Origin: Phialophora verrucosa
Taxonomy: Eukaryota; Ascomycota; Eurotiomycetes; Chaetothyriales; Herpotrichiellaceae
NCBI GenBank assembly: GCA_002099365.1
Contig: MSED01000005.1
Span: 1,860,001 to 1,924,000, forward strand
Length of the DNA stretch: 64,000 nt
Direction: 5' to 3'
Both the position numbers and the translations under genes were made by a program. Shown in pieces: positions 33,601 to 43,641 of the stretch. A model generated the notes under the pieces. It saw nothing but the letters and a program-made list of their open reading frames with translations. It was not told where the DNA came from and did no database searches. How positions within the stretch are numbered: position 1 is the first letter of the stretch; each line of letters starts with the position of its first letter.

Positions 33601-35218
33601 CCTGCATATTAAGCTGGAGCTGCTGCTGGCTTTGGCCTTGCTGCGCAGCGTTGTTCATCTGCTGCATCTGTTGATTCATCATAGGGGTTCCTGAGCCGGG
33701 GCGAGGAATCGTCTGTGGACTGGCTCCTGAAACGTTAGGATTGACAGGCCGGTTCATGGCCGAGAGTGGTGTATTGGACCCTTGCATTCCTTGCATCTGA
33801 CCTCGCTGGGCAGCCGCAGCAGCGGCTTGAGCACGAGCTTGAACCTGGGCTTGATTCTGTGCCTGAAGTTGAGCCTGGTGCATCTTAGTAGCCTGAGCTT
33901 GCTGTATGCGCTGCTGCTGAGCGATAAAGGCGGGATTCATGTTGTTAGCTTGGTTCTGCTGGCCCATTCGCTGCTGAGCCAGCATCTGTTGCTGGAGACG
34001 CATCTGTTCTGACATCATGCCAGGGGTACTACTTGCCGGGACCACCAACTCGCCGGTTTCCTGAGATCTCAACCCTCCGGCCTGCTGTTCCTGGAAGCGT
34101 CCCATATCGTTCATCAGCGGGGTTGCATTTGCAGTCATGCCCTGAGCCATTGGATTCTGGGTTGACTGATTTTGCACCTGTCCCATTTGGCCGGTGGTAC
34201 CGCCAATGCCTGCCTCCATCTGCTTTCGCCTGCGGAACTCTTTGGTAGCAAGCATACGGAAGTAGTATATGATGGGGTCAACGGCCTTCTGAGCGAGATT
34301 CTGCCGCAGCTGGGGGTTCATCTTCTCGACGATATTCCGCATCTCCTCCTTGGCCGTGCTCTTGGCCAGCTCGGCCGCTCGGAGGTTGATGGCTTTGTTG
34401 TCCTCCGGGGTCAACTCGGGCAGCTGGGTTTGCTTCTGCTGGTTGTTACCGGGCATCATGCCAGCCATGACCTGATTTGGGGTTGACACCGGCTGGGCTT
34501 GATTCATCATGGGCTGAGGCTGGTTGAAGACAGGCGAGTTGCGCATTCCCTGCTGCATTTGTTGTTGGAGGTGTGGTGGTAGGCCCATGCCATTCGGCAT
34601 TTGCTGGTTGGCTTGAATCTGAGCCATGAAGTTCTGGTTGGGTATCTGCATGCCCTGTACGCCTTGCATGACACCGGCAGCAGACTGGTTCATTTGCTGC
34701 GCGCGCTGATCACGGATCCGACCCAACTTCTCACTGCACTCGCGGACGTAGTCTTCTCTGCTTGAAGACTGAGTGAAGCACTTCCGCTCGAACTGGACGG
34801 CGACCTCTATTGCGCGGGTAAGTTCGACCGGAGGTCTCACTAGGCGGAGTGAGTCGACAAGCAACTTGATCTGGCCGGCCCGTTCCCGGATGTGGACGTT
34901 AGCCTGCCAGCCAGCAAAAGGACCCTGAGAATTGAGCTGGTCGAAGATATACTGCTGCACCGAGGGGTGGTTGAGGCTCATCTGTCCGGCCGCCTGGGGA
35001 GGCATTGGTCTTCCCATTCCACCACCCATCTGTCCACCCATTTGCCCACCCATGAGATTCATCTGGCCCATCTGCCCGCCCATTTGTGCCGCTATTTGCC
35101 CGCCCATTTGACCGCCCATCTGACCGCCCATCTGATTTGCCATAGCCATCTGTTGCTGCATGTTGTTGGGCATGCCTCGACCCATTCCCGCCATATTCTG
35201 AAACTGGTTCGGGTTCAT
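30635..35218 (-). CDS. MED15: Mediator complex subunit 15 (Gal11 homologue)
   Basis: Med15 is the tail-module subunit of Mediator that receives activation domains and passes the signal to RNA polymerase II. It is a single exon of 1527 aa. After a Gln/Met/Gly repeat N-terminus comes the KIX-like activator-binding domain at about residues 90-170 (QGPFAGWQANVHIRERAG, then RPPVELTRAIEVAVQFERK). The long middle is Gln/Met/Pro-rich, with poly-Q runs. Conserved blocks follow (KRITDLLMSNNVKNMLGRFE). A single C2H2-like finger reads CPVNGCEHQLKGF, then HHNVAH (C-x4-C-x13-H-x4-H). The acidic C-terminus (EDDPWHINLDRIEG, then WDEEQKSLAEFLFDSNV) looks like a transactivation tail. It is divergent from the LMBR1-type gene. 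Low-complexity DNA here may be prone to assembly length errors. Confidence 0.9.
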   Translation of the reverse strand: MNPNQFQNMAGMGRGMPNNMQQQMAMANQMGGQMGGQMGGQIAAQMGGQMGQMNLMGGQMGGQMGGGMGRPMPPQAAGQMSLNHPSVQQYIFDQLNSQGPFAGWQANVHIRERAGQIKLLVDSLRLVRPPVELTRAIEVAVQFERKCFTQSSSREDYVRECSEKLGRIRDQRAQQMNQSAAGVMQGVQGMQIPNQNFMAQIQANQQMPNGMGLPPHLQQQMQQGMRNSPVFNQPQPMMNQAQPVSTPNQVMAGMMPGNNQQKQTQLPELTPEDNKAINLRAAELAKSTAKEEMRNIVEKMNPQLRQNLAQKAVDPIIYYFRMLATKEFRRRKQMEAGIGGTTGQMGQVQNQSTQNPMAQGMTANATPLMNDMGRFQEQQAGGLRSQETGELVVPASSTPGMMSEQMRLQQQMLAQQRMGQQNQANNMNPAFIAQQQRIQQAQATKMHQAQLQAQNQAQVQARAQAAAAAAQRGQMQGMQGSNTPLSAMNRPVNPNVSGASPQTIPRPGSGTPMMNQQMQQMNNAAQQGQSQQQLQLNMQEMQKREQALASFPASLQALLRQKPQSEWRAVLQQFQQNGQMRRSISQQTPGMQPGQQPQQGPMAHLQNGAFVGGANTSAQPMTQSLSAGAGSQQGQDMSGIPPVNQAQVQQNAQEMMRQRQMQMQQQQKQQQQQGQPQQGLPNVQGQPQPRQQLTAPQMKLMDQQAVPPTVLNSIRQKAPLPEVKNWYQLKNWLLANPIENWPVPHVLDIQATHFQHIMKNRTQNLQQQQQLQQQKQQPPPQQPPNNAMTNQAPVQQPQQRPPAPMPGIPGQGSGLPPGQIPFRSPSAEDIAKVRAANPRVANMPDEQIRALLINRHRQMQQKAMQQAGQQGMPPQMQFMPPQPGQAHQPGQPFGMHMPGQNQAPQLGTPAQQHSRPPSGQATGQPRPSQLPVQPENKALKRPSDDDVIEMPNQNVQAQSQAPGNRPPPFQSLTKEQFNALDPQRKQQYMTMQRQHTQQAIAKRIMELQREVQATMPKPRPIVNMDANSRKRITDLLMSNNVKNMLGRFESFLLAFFRMKQDETTIKHLILQRMQLHQQYKQVALQNKIFEPADHFSITADNAEAIVSNITTKFQQTAAQIPNNKGPQRPAQLTPENLSLLEAQEKERKLSLKNNQAPPAPTSTQPPFQIGDPRGQGTPRYATPGLKQEDLKLPTDTKRRRKNQQQTPTAPTPVATSPQAIKTQKPAEMFKCPVNGCEHQLKGFATQAELEQHHNVAHKLDMEPVTDPLAFLHESLRTAFNLDENLKQIKKPKTTEVKPGGASNIKNENSAATPVPMSKIPSQGAPGSTAAKGGDVKMEDADDPWSHSNITLDQLRVAFGGDDWDELFPSDDKVYEQQSKFYESYRNTSERWRKIVEGPNGALTDTSTEKSKSPEVASDKEGSAIAAAGANEDKKTSQDQDKTEDDPWHINLDRIEGLDLSGFDELSPFENIGDRDIMMGDSPFESVEKPQLTTAELHFQAMGGDLHHPENWDEEQKSLAEFLFDSNV
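35030..35150. repeat. Degenerate 12-bp coding repeat (GGQM) in MED15
   Basis: Successive copies of a 12-bp unit, on the plus strand like CCGCCCATCTGA/T, encode a GGQM tetrapeptide array interrupted by AAQM and MNLM variants. It is in frame with the Med15 N-terminus and may vary in copy number between strains. Confidence 0.75.
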
Positions 35219-36694
35219 GGCTGCGGCGTGGGGTTGTGAGCGAGAGCACGCTCATATACAGGGGTCGAGTTCAACGCATTCGGGCGTGGGAGTAGTCGGG
35301 TCTCGAAGAGGACTCGGGAGGTGGGAGCGAGTAACGGGTGGCAGGGGAGATCGAGCGAAGACGAGACCTCAGTCAAGGCTCCAGGGTTAGGTGACACAGA
35401 CAAAAGGAACCGGAGGCCCAGTCTGGGTCGTGGTGGAAGTTTGACACCTGGGCCAGGTGACACAGCGGGCGTGATGCGATTGAGAGAGGGAGACAGGATC
35501 TCACTTCTCACTTTCCCGGGCCATGCAGAAGGGACGGAGGGAGGAGAAAGGCGGAGGGTAGCTATGAGTGCGGCAAGAATGAGTCGTCGAAACACGCAAT
35601 ACCAGTCGAATCGAGGCTGACACTAGTTCGAGGAAGCCTGTGCAGCGCCTGATGCTGCAGAAAGCGGGAGTGAGCTGTAATTGGGCGCCAATCTGGCGCG
35701 TCGTGGAGGAATCCAGGCCAACCCACGGAGCACCAAGAAACCAAGCGGGGAAGATACGGGTACGAAGTCAATAGCTGGCAAAGAAGAGAATGCAGAGATA
35801 GAGTATATGTTGCCCGCGGCAGAGGGGGTTGCGAAAGAGAGACTCCTCTGATGAAGGGCAACTGAGAGAAAAGTCGCCTGTCGCAGGTGACGAGTTGCCA
35901 GTGAGCAATGAAGCGAGGATGACTTAGCCAGATCAGCGATCAACGCACCAACCAAACAGCTAGTGTGCGGGACATATTCGCCAACTAAAACTGCTAAGAG
36001 TGAAGCGTTAGGCTGAGGTGTGCAGCAAGTGTCGTGACTGGCCAGTGAGTCTTCGCTCCATCCACTCAATCGGGGCGGAAGAGCAAGGGTTCGCAAGGCA
36101 TAGCCATGCCCTTTGCTCCTTTGGGCCTATCTGACTGGTGAACCCATTGTGTGCCGGTCAGCCAGCTATGATTACCTTCTGCAAACAACACCGCAGTCTT
36201 TCTCTTCACCAGAGAGTGTCAAAGTCAGTGAAGGCTGAAGGGCGCAGGCGAGGCCAACAAGGCCGCCGGAAACCCCTCCAGGGCCCGCACGAGATGCCTG
36301 TGGTGTCTGCCCTGGCAAGCCCGCAGGGAGTGCCACCTTTACCTAAGAAGCCCCCTAACCAGATTTGCAATAGCGCAGCCGAACTCTCCATGGTGCGTGC
36401 CTCAATGTCCAACTTCGTCGTTACGAGTACCCGAATTCTGTCTGCATGTCCATGCCTGCTCGCCTTCTCATTCATGCGTAATCATTCCCCCTTGCCGTAC
36501 CGTTGCCTTTCTCGTGGTGCTTGCTCATTCTAGATCATTCATCGGACCTCTCAGCGTCGGCAGAAAGATACTGCGCTCTTCTTTGGGATTGCTCCATGCG
36601 AGCCGGTGCATGTGTGACATGAGCGATGATATGAGCAGCGCTTAGGTTCGCAGGACGGTCGATACATACACATACGCAACTGGAAGTGACAGAC
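35219..36694. other. Divergent upstream region of MED15 and the LMBR1-type gene
   Basis: About 1.5 kb holding both promoters, probably with a long MED15 5' leader. Open frames of up to 157 codons are present (35623-36096 minus) but are not protein-like. A near-duplicate word ACCTGGGCCAGGTGACACAG / AGGTGACACAG occurs around 35386-35465. Confidence 0.5.
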
Positions 36695-38785
36695 ATGGCG
36701 TCCTCGGTGGGCTCCGACGTGTTTGCCTGTCTGGCTCTTTTGACCATCTCAGTCGGCGTCCTATTCGTCCTGCGGCATTACCTCCCTCTCCGAACGACGC
36801 CGGCTTTCCTCCTCGTACCAATCTTCCTGGCATTGGTCCTTCCCACGAGCGCCCTCATACTCGTTCCCATCGACCTCGCCTCAAGTGCGCGGGAGAGCAA
36901 CCATGGCGGCAAGGGAATATGGCTGCCGCAAAGAGCTGTGTTGGTCTCGTGGAGAATTGTCTACTGGTTGACCTTTGTCCTGACATGGGTGGTTTTGCCT
37001 TTACTGGCAGAATACATGGATGCCGGATATCGCGACCCCAAGGCTCGCATGATCTATTCCCTCCGATCGAACGGCCGGTACCAGCTCATCGTCCTTGCCT
37101 GCGCCACCGCCGGCTTGGTCTACATGATCTTCTCGTATGGCTTTGACTTCACCGCCATTAGAGCTTTGGTCATGGCGCTGGCCTATGTGTGGGGTTTGGC
37201 TCTTGCCATCTACTTAATGGGTCACGGCCTTGTCGCGACTCCGAGAAAGATGTTCCGCAAAGCAGACATCAGTGGTAGCCTGCGTCGGGTCCAAGGTCAG
37301 GCTCCAAGAGTCCATGAAAAGCTCGAGGACGCCATTGTTGCGCTTGATGAATTGGAGGCTCAGGTGATGCAGCTGAAGCAGAGGAAAACAGGAAGCGCCA
37401 GAGATTTCCACGAATGGATTGATGAACTTGTCGATGTGACCGGTCAACCCGAGAACCGCGTCTTCTCGAACGTGACTACCACAGACGCATCTAACAAAGT
37501 TCCGGCCGTCATTACGGAAAGGTATATGGCCGACTTGAGCCGCCGACTCGTTCGGGCTAAGCACCGACGAGCAAGGTATATCCGCGAATGGGACCACATC
37601 GTGCAAAGCGCGTCAGACCTTCAAGCCATCCTCGACTCCAAAGCCTCCAAGAAACTGGATTTCGGTCGAACGGCCTCCTCCGGTTACAGAGTTCCCCTTA
37701 TCACCCCAACCATGCGCTACCACCTCTACGTCAACATCATCCCAGTTCTGAGGATCGCCCTCGGCGGCGTCTTCTCCCTTGCCTCCGTCGCAATCCTCTG
37801 GTCCGAAATCATTAAATTCCCCGCTCCACAGCTCTCCGCCGTCAGTCTCACAGTAATCCACCATCCTTCGGATAAAAACTACCAGATTGGCTTTGGTGGC
37901 CAGGTCATCGCCTCCCTATGGATAACATACATGTGTGTCTGCGCCCTCTCCTCGATAGGTGACGTTCCCACATGGAACCAGCGCGCCCTGGTCAAACGCA
38001 ACACCTATGCCGAATCCGCGTGTTGGTACGCTGGCCAGATTGCGAAACTCACTGTACCGCTCGCTTACAACTTCCTTACTTTCCTTCCCAAAGACATCCA
38101 TCAGAATTCAACCTTCTACAATTTTCTGGGCAGATTGATCAATCTAACGCCCTTGGGGACGTGGTTTGACTACTTGTTTCCGATCTTCATTCTCATCCCG
38201 GTGATCATGACGTTGTTCAATCTATACAGCAAGATCAAGAATGTTCTGGGATTCGGATTCATTGAAATTGAAGAGGATGAGGAGGAGAATCCTTCGGGTT
38301 TCGGCACGGGAGGATGGCGAGAAGGACGGGATCTGATTGCGAGAGATTTACAAGGACATCAGCCCGCGGGTTCCAGTAACCTGGGCCTCACGGATTCTCC
38401 AAGGACGTCGTCGGACACCTCGAGACCGAGGACCGCACCTACAAGGTGGGTTCCGCCCGCTGAGAGGGGCCAAGGAACAAGTGTACCACCAACAGGCGGA
38501 CGGTTTAGAGATAGACCCGCTCTTGATCCCGAACCTGAAGAAGAGAATTTCTTTACCTTGTTTGGGCGGAGAGTGAAGAACACTCTTGACACCATCGACA
38601 CGCCGAAATGGATGCAAGGCGGTGCTGGAAGTGGAGGAGGCTTCAAGAGACCAAAGTGGCTGGGCGGGCCCGGTGATCAGTCGACAGCAGGACCGACGGG
38701 CAGTGGAAGCGGAGGCGCCTCCAGTGGTAGCAACATCCTAGGACTTTTCGGCGGAAGGTCCGACGATGGAAGGATAATGATCTGA
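36695..38785 (+). CDS. LMBR1/LMBD2-type multi-spanning membrane protein
   Basis: A single-exon protein of 696 aa in the LMBR1-like family, whose members are multi-pass receptors or trafficking proteins. Hydrophobic segments are visible at about residues 10-30 (ACLALLTISVGVLFVL), 38-58, 85-108, 130-150, 157-178, then after a cytosolic coiled-coil loop (LEDAIVALDELEAQVMQLKQ) at about 345-365, 400-422, 445-465 and 490-515. The family blocks FNLYSKIKNVLGFGFIE and YNFLTFLP are present. The tail is acidic, then Pro/Ser/Gly-rich, with DTIDTPKWMQGG. The start is the ATG at 36695; the frame is open three codons further, but only to a GTG. The family is confident, the cellular role is not. Confidence 0.85.
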   Translation: MASSVGSDVFACLALLTISVGVLFVLRHYLPLRTTPAFLLVPIFLALVLPTSALILVPIDLASSARESNHGGKGIWLPQRAVLVSWRIVYWLTFVLTWVVLPLLAEYMDAGYRDPKARMIYSLRSNGRYQLIVLACATAGLVYMIFSYGFDFTAIRALVMALAYVWGLALAIYLMGHGLVATPRKMFRKADISGSLRRVQGQAPRVHEKLEDAIVALDELEAQVMQLKQRKTGSARDFHEWIDELVDVTGQPENRVFSNVTTTDASNKVPAVITERYMADLSRRLVRAKHRRARYIREWDHIVQSASDLQAILDSKASKKLDFGRTASSGYRVPLITPTMRYHLYVNIIPVLRIALGGVFSLASVAILWSEIIKFPAPQLSAVSLTVIHHPSDKNYQIGFGGQVIASLWITYMCVCALSSIGDVPTWNQRALVKRNTYAESACWYAGQIAKLTVPLAYNFLTFLPKDIHQNSTFYNFLGRLINLTPLGTWFDYLFPIFILIPVIMTLFNLYSKIKNVLGFGFIEIEEDEEENPSGFGTGGWREGRDLIARDLQGHQPAGSSNLGLTDSPRTSSDTSRPRTAPTRWVPPAERGQGTSVPPTGGRFRDRPALDPEPEEENFFTLFGRRVKNTLDTIDTPKWMQGGAGSGGGFKRPKWLGGPGDQSTAGPTGSGSGGASSGSNILGLFGGRSDDGRIMI

Positions 38786-38849
38786 TGATGCCAGAGGGGT
38801 TCTCAGTGAACCTTTGCAGCCATTTATACAGCGTTCAAGCGAGATTCCA

Positions 38850-38873
38850 TATGTCAATATGTCAATATGTCAA
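38850..38873. repeat. Tandem repeat (TATGTCAA)3
   Basis: Three perfect 8-bp units shortly after the LMBR1-type stop codon, probably in its 3' UTR. Confidence 0.85.
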
Positions 38874-38930
38874 TATCCTAATCATCACACTCATAAACGG
38901 GAACTCAGGACCACCACGCCAAGGGGTCGT

Positions 38931-38962
38931 ACGGTACGGTACGGTTCGCGTTCGCGTTCGCG
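38931..38962. repeat. Compound repeat (ACGGT)3 / (TTCGCG)3
   Basis: Two adjoining short arrays: ACGGT three times at 38931-38945, then TTCGCG three times at 38945-38962, sharing one base. Confidence 0.8.
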
Positions 38963-39615
38963 TTCATCGCAGCGGACCTCCACCTTCTGTACAACGACCA
39001 TGAGGGACTGGTTTCCCTCCGCGAAAGTGACCGCTTGTGCTCATAGAGCAAGCACCTCTCACATTCGGGGGCATGTAAGCCGCCCCGGATGTCGAGGCAC
39101 ACCGTGACACCTTACACGCCCCCGCATACAGAATATCCCCGTACGAGGTACCATAAACACGCGGCCAACGAGAGGTCAAGCAGGATTGGGTGGGAACTCT
39201 GTGAATCTTCTGCCATGCCGTTTTGGGTGGGGAGAGGAGGAGTAGTCGGGGATCCTTCCGATCAATCGTAGCTGCGCACAAATAGAATGAAGAAGAAGAG
39301 AGGGGAACGGAATAGAATAGAACGATGGTTGATAGTCCAGCGAGCGATAATGACAAGTGTGAATGCGCGGTTGCGCAACGGCGGCATCGATGACCATTAG
39401 GCGAAGCAAGAGACAGCTCCCAAGCACTTTCCATAGATGGCAGATCTGATATTGAAAGCACAGCAAAGTTCGAGTGAGTTATACACAGAGATGTCATGGC
39501 ATCATTCAATCATTGCTTCACATTGTAGAATACCGTAACGGCGTGTCGTATCAGACATTATTAGACTGTACTGTACTGGACGTAACTCAAAACCTTTTGG
39601 GTTCTTTTATATGCT

Positions 39616-42096
39616 TCAAATCTCCCTCAATCCGCCCATACCAGGCGCCGGACCTGGCGGAGGTGGCCCCATGGGGCCTCCAACCAAAGGCGGGCCCAAC
39701 GGACTGGGATATGGCCCATCAACACCCGTGCCAATTGCACTTGCCGGCGGAATGCGAGGCGGTCCTCTTCCACCCATCATTCCCCCTCTCATGCCAGGTC
39801 CACCACCGCGGCCGCGCATTGGTAGCCGTGTAGGGGCCATTGCTCCAGGAAGTTCAAAGTCCGGATTCCCGGCAAGCAGCATGTCCTGCCGCATCTGGTT
39901 ATCTCGCCTCCTCATCGGTCCGAGAGAGCTGAACTCTCCACCATTGCCGGGTCTCCAGTTAGGATTGACCCCACGTTGACTAACGGACGTGAAGTTGCTT
40001 GTCTCGCTTTCCGCGGGCGATCGCGCGCCGGGTAGTTCCTCGTACGAATTGGTATGAGGAATGTCGCCGTATGACTCTGGCCGATATTGGCCCGGGGGCC
40101 CAGGCACAAGGAGTGCGGGAGGTGCTGGATGTCGGTTATGCACTTCTGAATTCTGTGGCATGGGTGGCACAGGAGGCTCCGGGTCAGAAGCGAACTGTGG
40201 GTCAACATCCTCGTAGTATACGTCACTGCCACCTGAGTTCACCCGCGGCCTCCGCGGCTGATTGCTATAAGCTCCTAAGTCGACGGCTGGAGGACCATAT
40301 CTTCCAGGCGACCTCGGTTGGCCCATATTATCGGGTGCGGCCCCGTTCCAGTTGGCGCGGGGAGGCACGTACCTAACCAGTCAGCAACTGTGATTGACTC
40401 TGGCAACAATCAACTTACGGATCTTGACTCTGTGACCGCCGAGGGTTCCAGTCTCCCACGGGAGCACCAGGCAGCTCGCTCACTTGATTTACAGGCAATG
40501 GAGGCATGGCTGGAGGAGGTGAAGGTCGGCGGATGGTGCCGGATGGTGATTGGACACGACTGCCATACGGCGACCCCCTTTCTCTTGCTGGCGACTGTGC
40601 TCTGGCGCCATACGGCCCTTCCTCCGGTTGAGTATAAACTGAGGGGCTTCTAACGTCGAACCTCCTCTCGTTGTCATCAATGTATTGTTGAGAAGCGCCT
40701 ATTGGCAAGGGCGGACCCATGGCCACAGGAAGCTCTTCGGGCGGAGTGATCCTCTCCAGCGCACCATCCGGTCCGTTAGGCGGATATCCAGGCGGAGGGC
40801 GTCTTGGGCCACCAGTCATCATAGCTCCGGCAGCCATGCCCGCGCCGACTGCGCCCATGGCGGTTCCGGGGTGATATCCGCCCCTACCACGCCCATTGTA
40901 TCCTCCTCTCATGTCCGATGAGAATCCACCTCTTCCAGGATAACCTTGAGGCGGAGGGGGACCTCTGGGGCCAAAACCACCTCGGGGCGGATAGCCTCCG
41001 CGAGGCGGGTAGCCACCTCTCCCGCGTGGTGGATAATTTCGGCTTCCAGGAGGAGGGGCGCTTCTATCACGATATGGGCTAGGAGGAGTCGGCTCGTCGC
41101 CTGACCTTCTGCCTTGCATGGGCAGCATCGCGCCCTCCGGGCCTGGCATGGGCGGCGGCGGATTTCCGAGTTGATCTCGTGGTCGGAATTGAGGTGGCTG
41201 ACTGCTGGAGCGGGATGGAGGTCCGCCGTAGTACCTTTCGGAAGCACCGTCGCGAGTAGAAGGGGTCAGGGTAGTTTCGTTAGACAGTGCCTGCGACCTA
41301 AGCAGTTGTTGGTCTTCGTCCGACTTCTGGCTCGCGTTGAAGGTCGCGAAGGTGGGTAGCCTGTCTGCACCGGGAGCGCCATTGACCACGGGCATTGTGG
41401 GCTCGGTGGTGAAAGTCTGGGCAATGCCCTTGGACTCCTGAGCTTGTCGATTGTAGAAGTTCTCTCCACTCATTTCGGCATTTTCAGCAATCCTCTTCTT
41501 GCGGGCTTTCCGAGACACTAGGGTTCTTCGCATGGCGCATGTTACGACACCCGAGGCCGCTATGATGATGGTGGAAGCGAGGACAATCCATCCTGCCCAT
41601 TGTAGATGCGGCACAAACAGCAATATGTCGACCAGGAATGCTAGCAACGTAACAAGCAAGGTCGGTAAGAGCAGGATCAGAAGCCCCAGCAGGTAACGCG
41701 CGGAGTGAGAAGGTGAGTGTAAGTGAGCCGCGGCAGCGAGAGCAAGGCAGACCAGATTCAGAAATGCTGCGACAGGATGGACGATGAGGAGGGAGGAGAG
41801 GGAGTGTCGTGCACTAGACGGCAGGTTGAAGTCTGTGTTTCCTTGTGGGAAGAGGCCGTCTACAAATGGTCAACGTGATAATTTGGCATCTCAGTCACGG
41901 GAGGGTTACCCGTTGTATATCCCACTCTGATCCCACTGCATGCTGACGGCGTACAGTAGCCAAAGACGCCAAAATTTACTCCTTGATAAGTTGCGATTGG
42001 GATTGCGTGAATGACGGGAGTCGACAGGACCGACAGCAGCAGGAAAACGAACGAGATAAAAAGCAGGACTGTCAGAGGAGTGGCGGGCCTCAGCAT
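39616..42096 (-). CDS. palI: pH-response regulator PalI/Rim9 (SUR7-family membrane protein)
   Basis: PalI is a plasma-membrane four-helix protein that helps place the pH sensor PalH for ambient-pH signalling to PacC. Inferred minus-strand exons: 42096-41910, 41859-40419 and 40372-39616, giving about 794 aa. The first exon starts MLRPATPLTVLLFISFVFLL and includes the extracellular GVNFGVFGYC...CSGIRVGYTT motif. Exon 2 continues DGLFPQGNTDFNLPSSARHS and supplies the other three membrane segments (AAFLNLVCLALAAAAH, YLLGLLILLLPTLLV, WIVLASTIIIAASGV). The remaining 550 residues are a cytosolic disordered tail rich in Pro, Gly and Arg with RGG-type repeats. Introns are 50 and 46 nt. The long Pro/RGG tail is usual for filamentous-fungal PalI and absent from yeast Rim9. 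Confidence 0.92.
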
Positions 42097-43641
42097 CGTG
42101 TACTCAGCTGTCCCGGTCGGTCTCGTTTAGTTGGTTGATGGCGCAAAAGCGCAAGGACGAGTGAGACGGGGCGTGGGCATCGGTGTGGCCGTCGGAGGTG
42201 ATGGTGGTGCAGCGAAAAGAAGGAGTCACCATGCCACCGTCGACTGTGAAGATGTGAAGATGGCAATTAGATACCGGCTGTTCAATAAAGGCGGGAGAAG
42301 AGGGCAGGTGTTGAACAGAGCAAGCCGTTGAGGCGCAGTCGTCGCATCACCTTTCACGAGAAACCGGGCAGGTGCAGCTGCATGTCTCTTGGTAGCCCAC
42401 AATCCCGCTTAAGCTAAGGACTTTGGGGTGGATTCGAGCGTCGACATTGGTTTGTCCGCGGCTGATCTTCTGGAACCCAGGTCCGTGATTCCTGCCGATT
42501 CAAGCCATGATGCGCCGGAGAAAGGCTGGTTGGAAGCGGCTAACCACAGCAGTGACAGGGCAACGAAACAGCCCACACACCACTGGAGATAGCTGCCACC
42601 ATACAGAACACGTTCCTGTCTGCGTGCAAAATAACGTTCCGAGATCTAATCTACTGGGTAGAATTCCACGCCAGCCTCATCTTTTCCAGACGAATACTCG
42701 TACCTTTTCATCACCAGCCTGCGGAGGACTTGTGGTTGCTCCGTTAGATCTGCAGATTGCAACGACCGTAGGCCACGCCACTGTTCCAACACTATCGCGC
42801 GATCTGACGCAACGTGAGCTGCAGTTGAAGCACTTCCTGCCTCTTCTGGGTTATTAATTTTCCGAGCCGTTAGCATCCTACCTACCAAGCTACGGAGTAA
42901 GGAGTACGGAGTATAGAGTGTTAGAGGCATCTTAAAGTACTGGGTTCTGAACGTCGCTGTGGACGGAGTATTCTGAACAAAGATCGAGCAACACTCCATA
43001 ACAGACTCCATTTTAGTAGGCTTCTAGGATACTGGCGGCAGTATTCTCTATGTTAAGAGGCGACTCAGAACGCACGCGCTTCGTGCCCACTGCCTGCTAC
43101 TTTTCCAGCTCACCCGTTGCACATTTGATAGCCGGGCGACGATGGCTTGATGATCTTCATGTCTGACTACCGTCTGCGATCAGCATCTGCCCAAGCAAGG
43201 AGTAGAAGCCGACCATGCTATGTTTGGTATTGACTATCCGGCATAAAGCCTGGCTTAAACTTTTCGCTTCAGAGGGCACATAACCCATATACTCAGCCCG
43301 AGGACGCCAACTGCGTCCCTGCCTCGGTCTCTCCCTCCTACCCTTCAGAGATTCTTATCCCAAAAGAACGACCCCATGCAGGCAACAAAAGCCAAGGACC
43401 AGTCTCACCGAATCCCGGGGCCAAAAGCTGACAAAAGGTCGGCTTAACCTGCCCCCTTCGGACTCTACCCGCTCCTAGGGCGACCATTAGAACCCCCTCG
43501 TTTCACCCAGACACTCCCTTGACTTGTTTCCTACGATCTCTTCACAGTCGACACCATTTCCATCACGGCGGTCGGCGCTATGGACGAGTGGGCTGCCACT
43601 CAGGAGGACATTGAGCGTCCAGCGTCATTTTCTCGTCTCAC
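42097..43641. other. Upstream region of palI and of the regulator-like gene
   Basis: About 1.5 kb. A GGAGTA-rich patch at 42891-42913 contains two copies of TACGGAGTA. A 42-codon upstream ORF at 43580-43708 overlaps the start of the next gene in another frame. No other gene seen. Confidence 0.55.
42891..42913. repeat. Short repeat with two TACGGAGTA copies
   Basis: TACGGAGTA at 42891-42899 and again at 42905-42913, with GGAGTA between them; a further CGGAGTA lies at 42964-42970. The same 9-mer occurs at 57066-57074 and, reversed, at 5695-5703. Confidence 0.75.

Larger units (their letters stand above)
38786..39615. other. Intergenic between convergent genes, with simple repeats
   Basis: Holds (TATGTCAA)3 at 38850-38873 and an (ACGGT)3-(TTCGCG)3 compound repeat at 38931-38962. 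No gene seen. Confidence 0.6.

Noticed and set aside
41811..41870. Possible one-base frameshift in palI exon 2
   Set aside because: With the coordinates checked against the open frame of exon 1, exon 2 starts at 41859 and reads through TDFNLPSSARHS in the correct phase.
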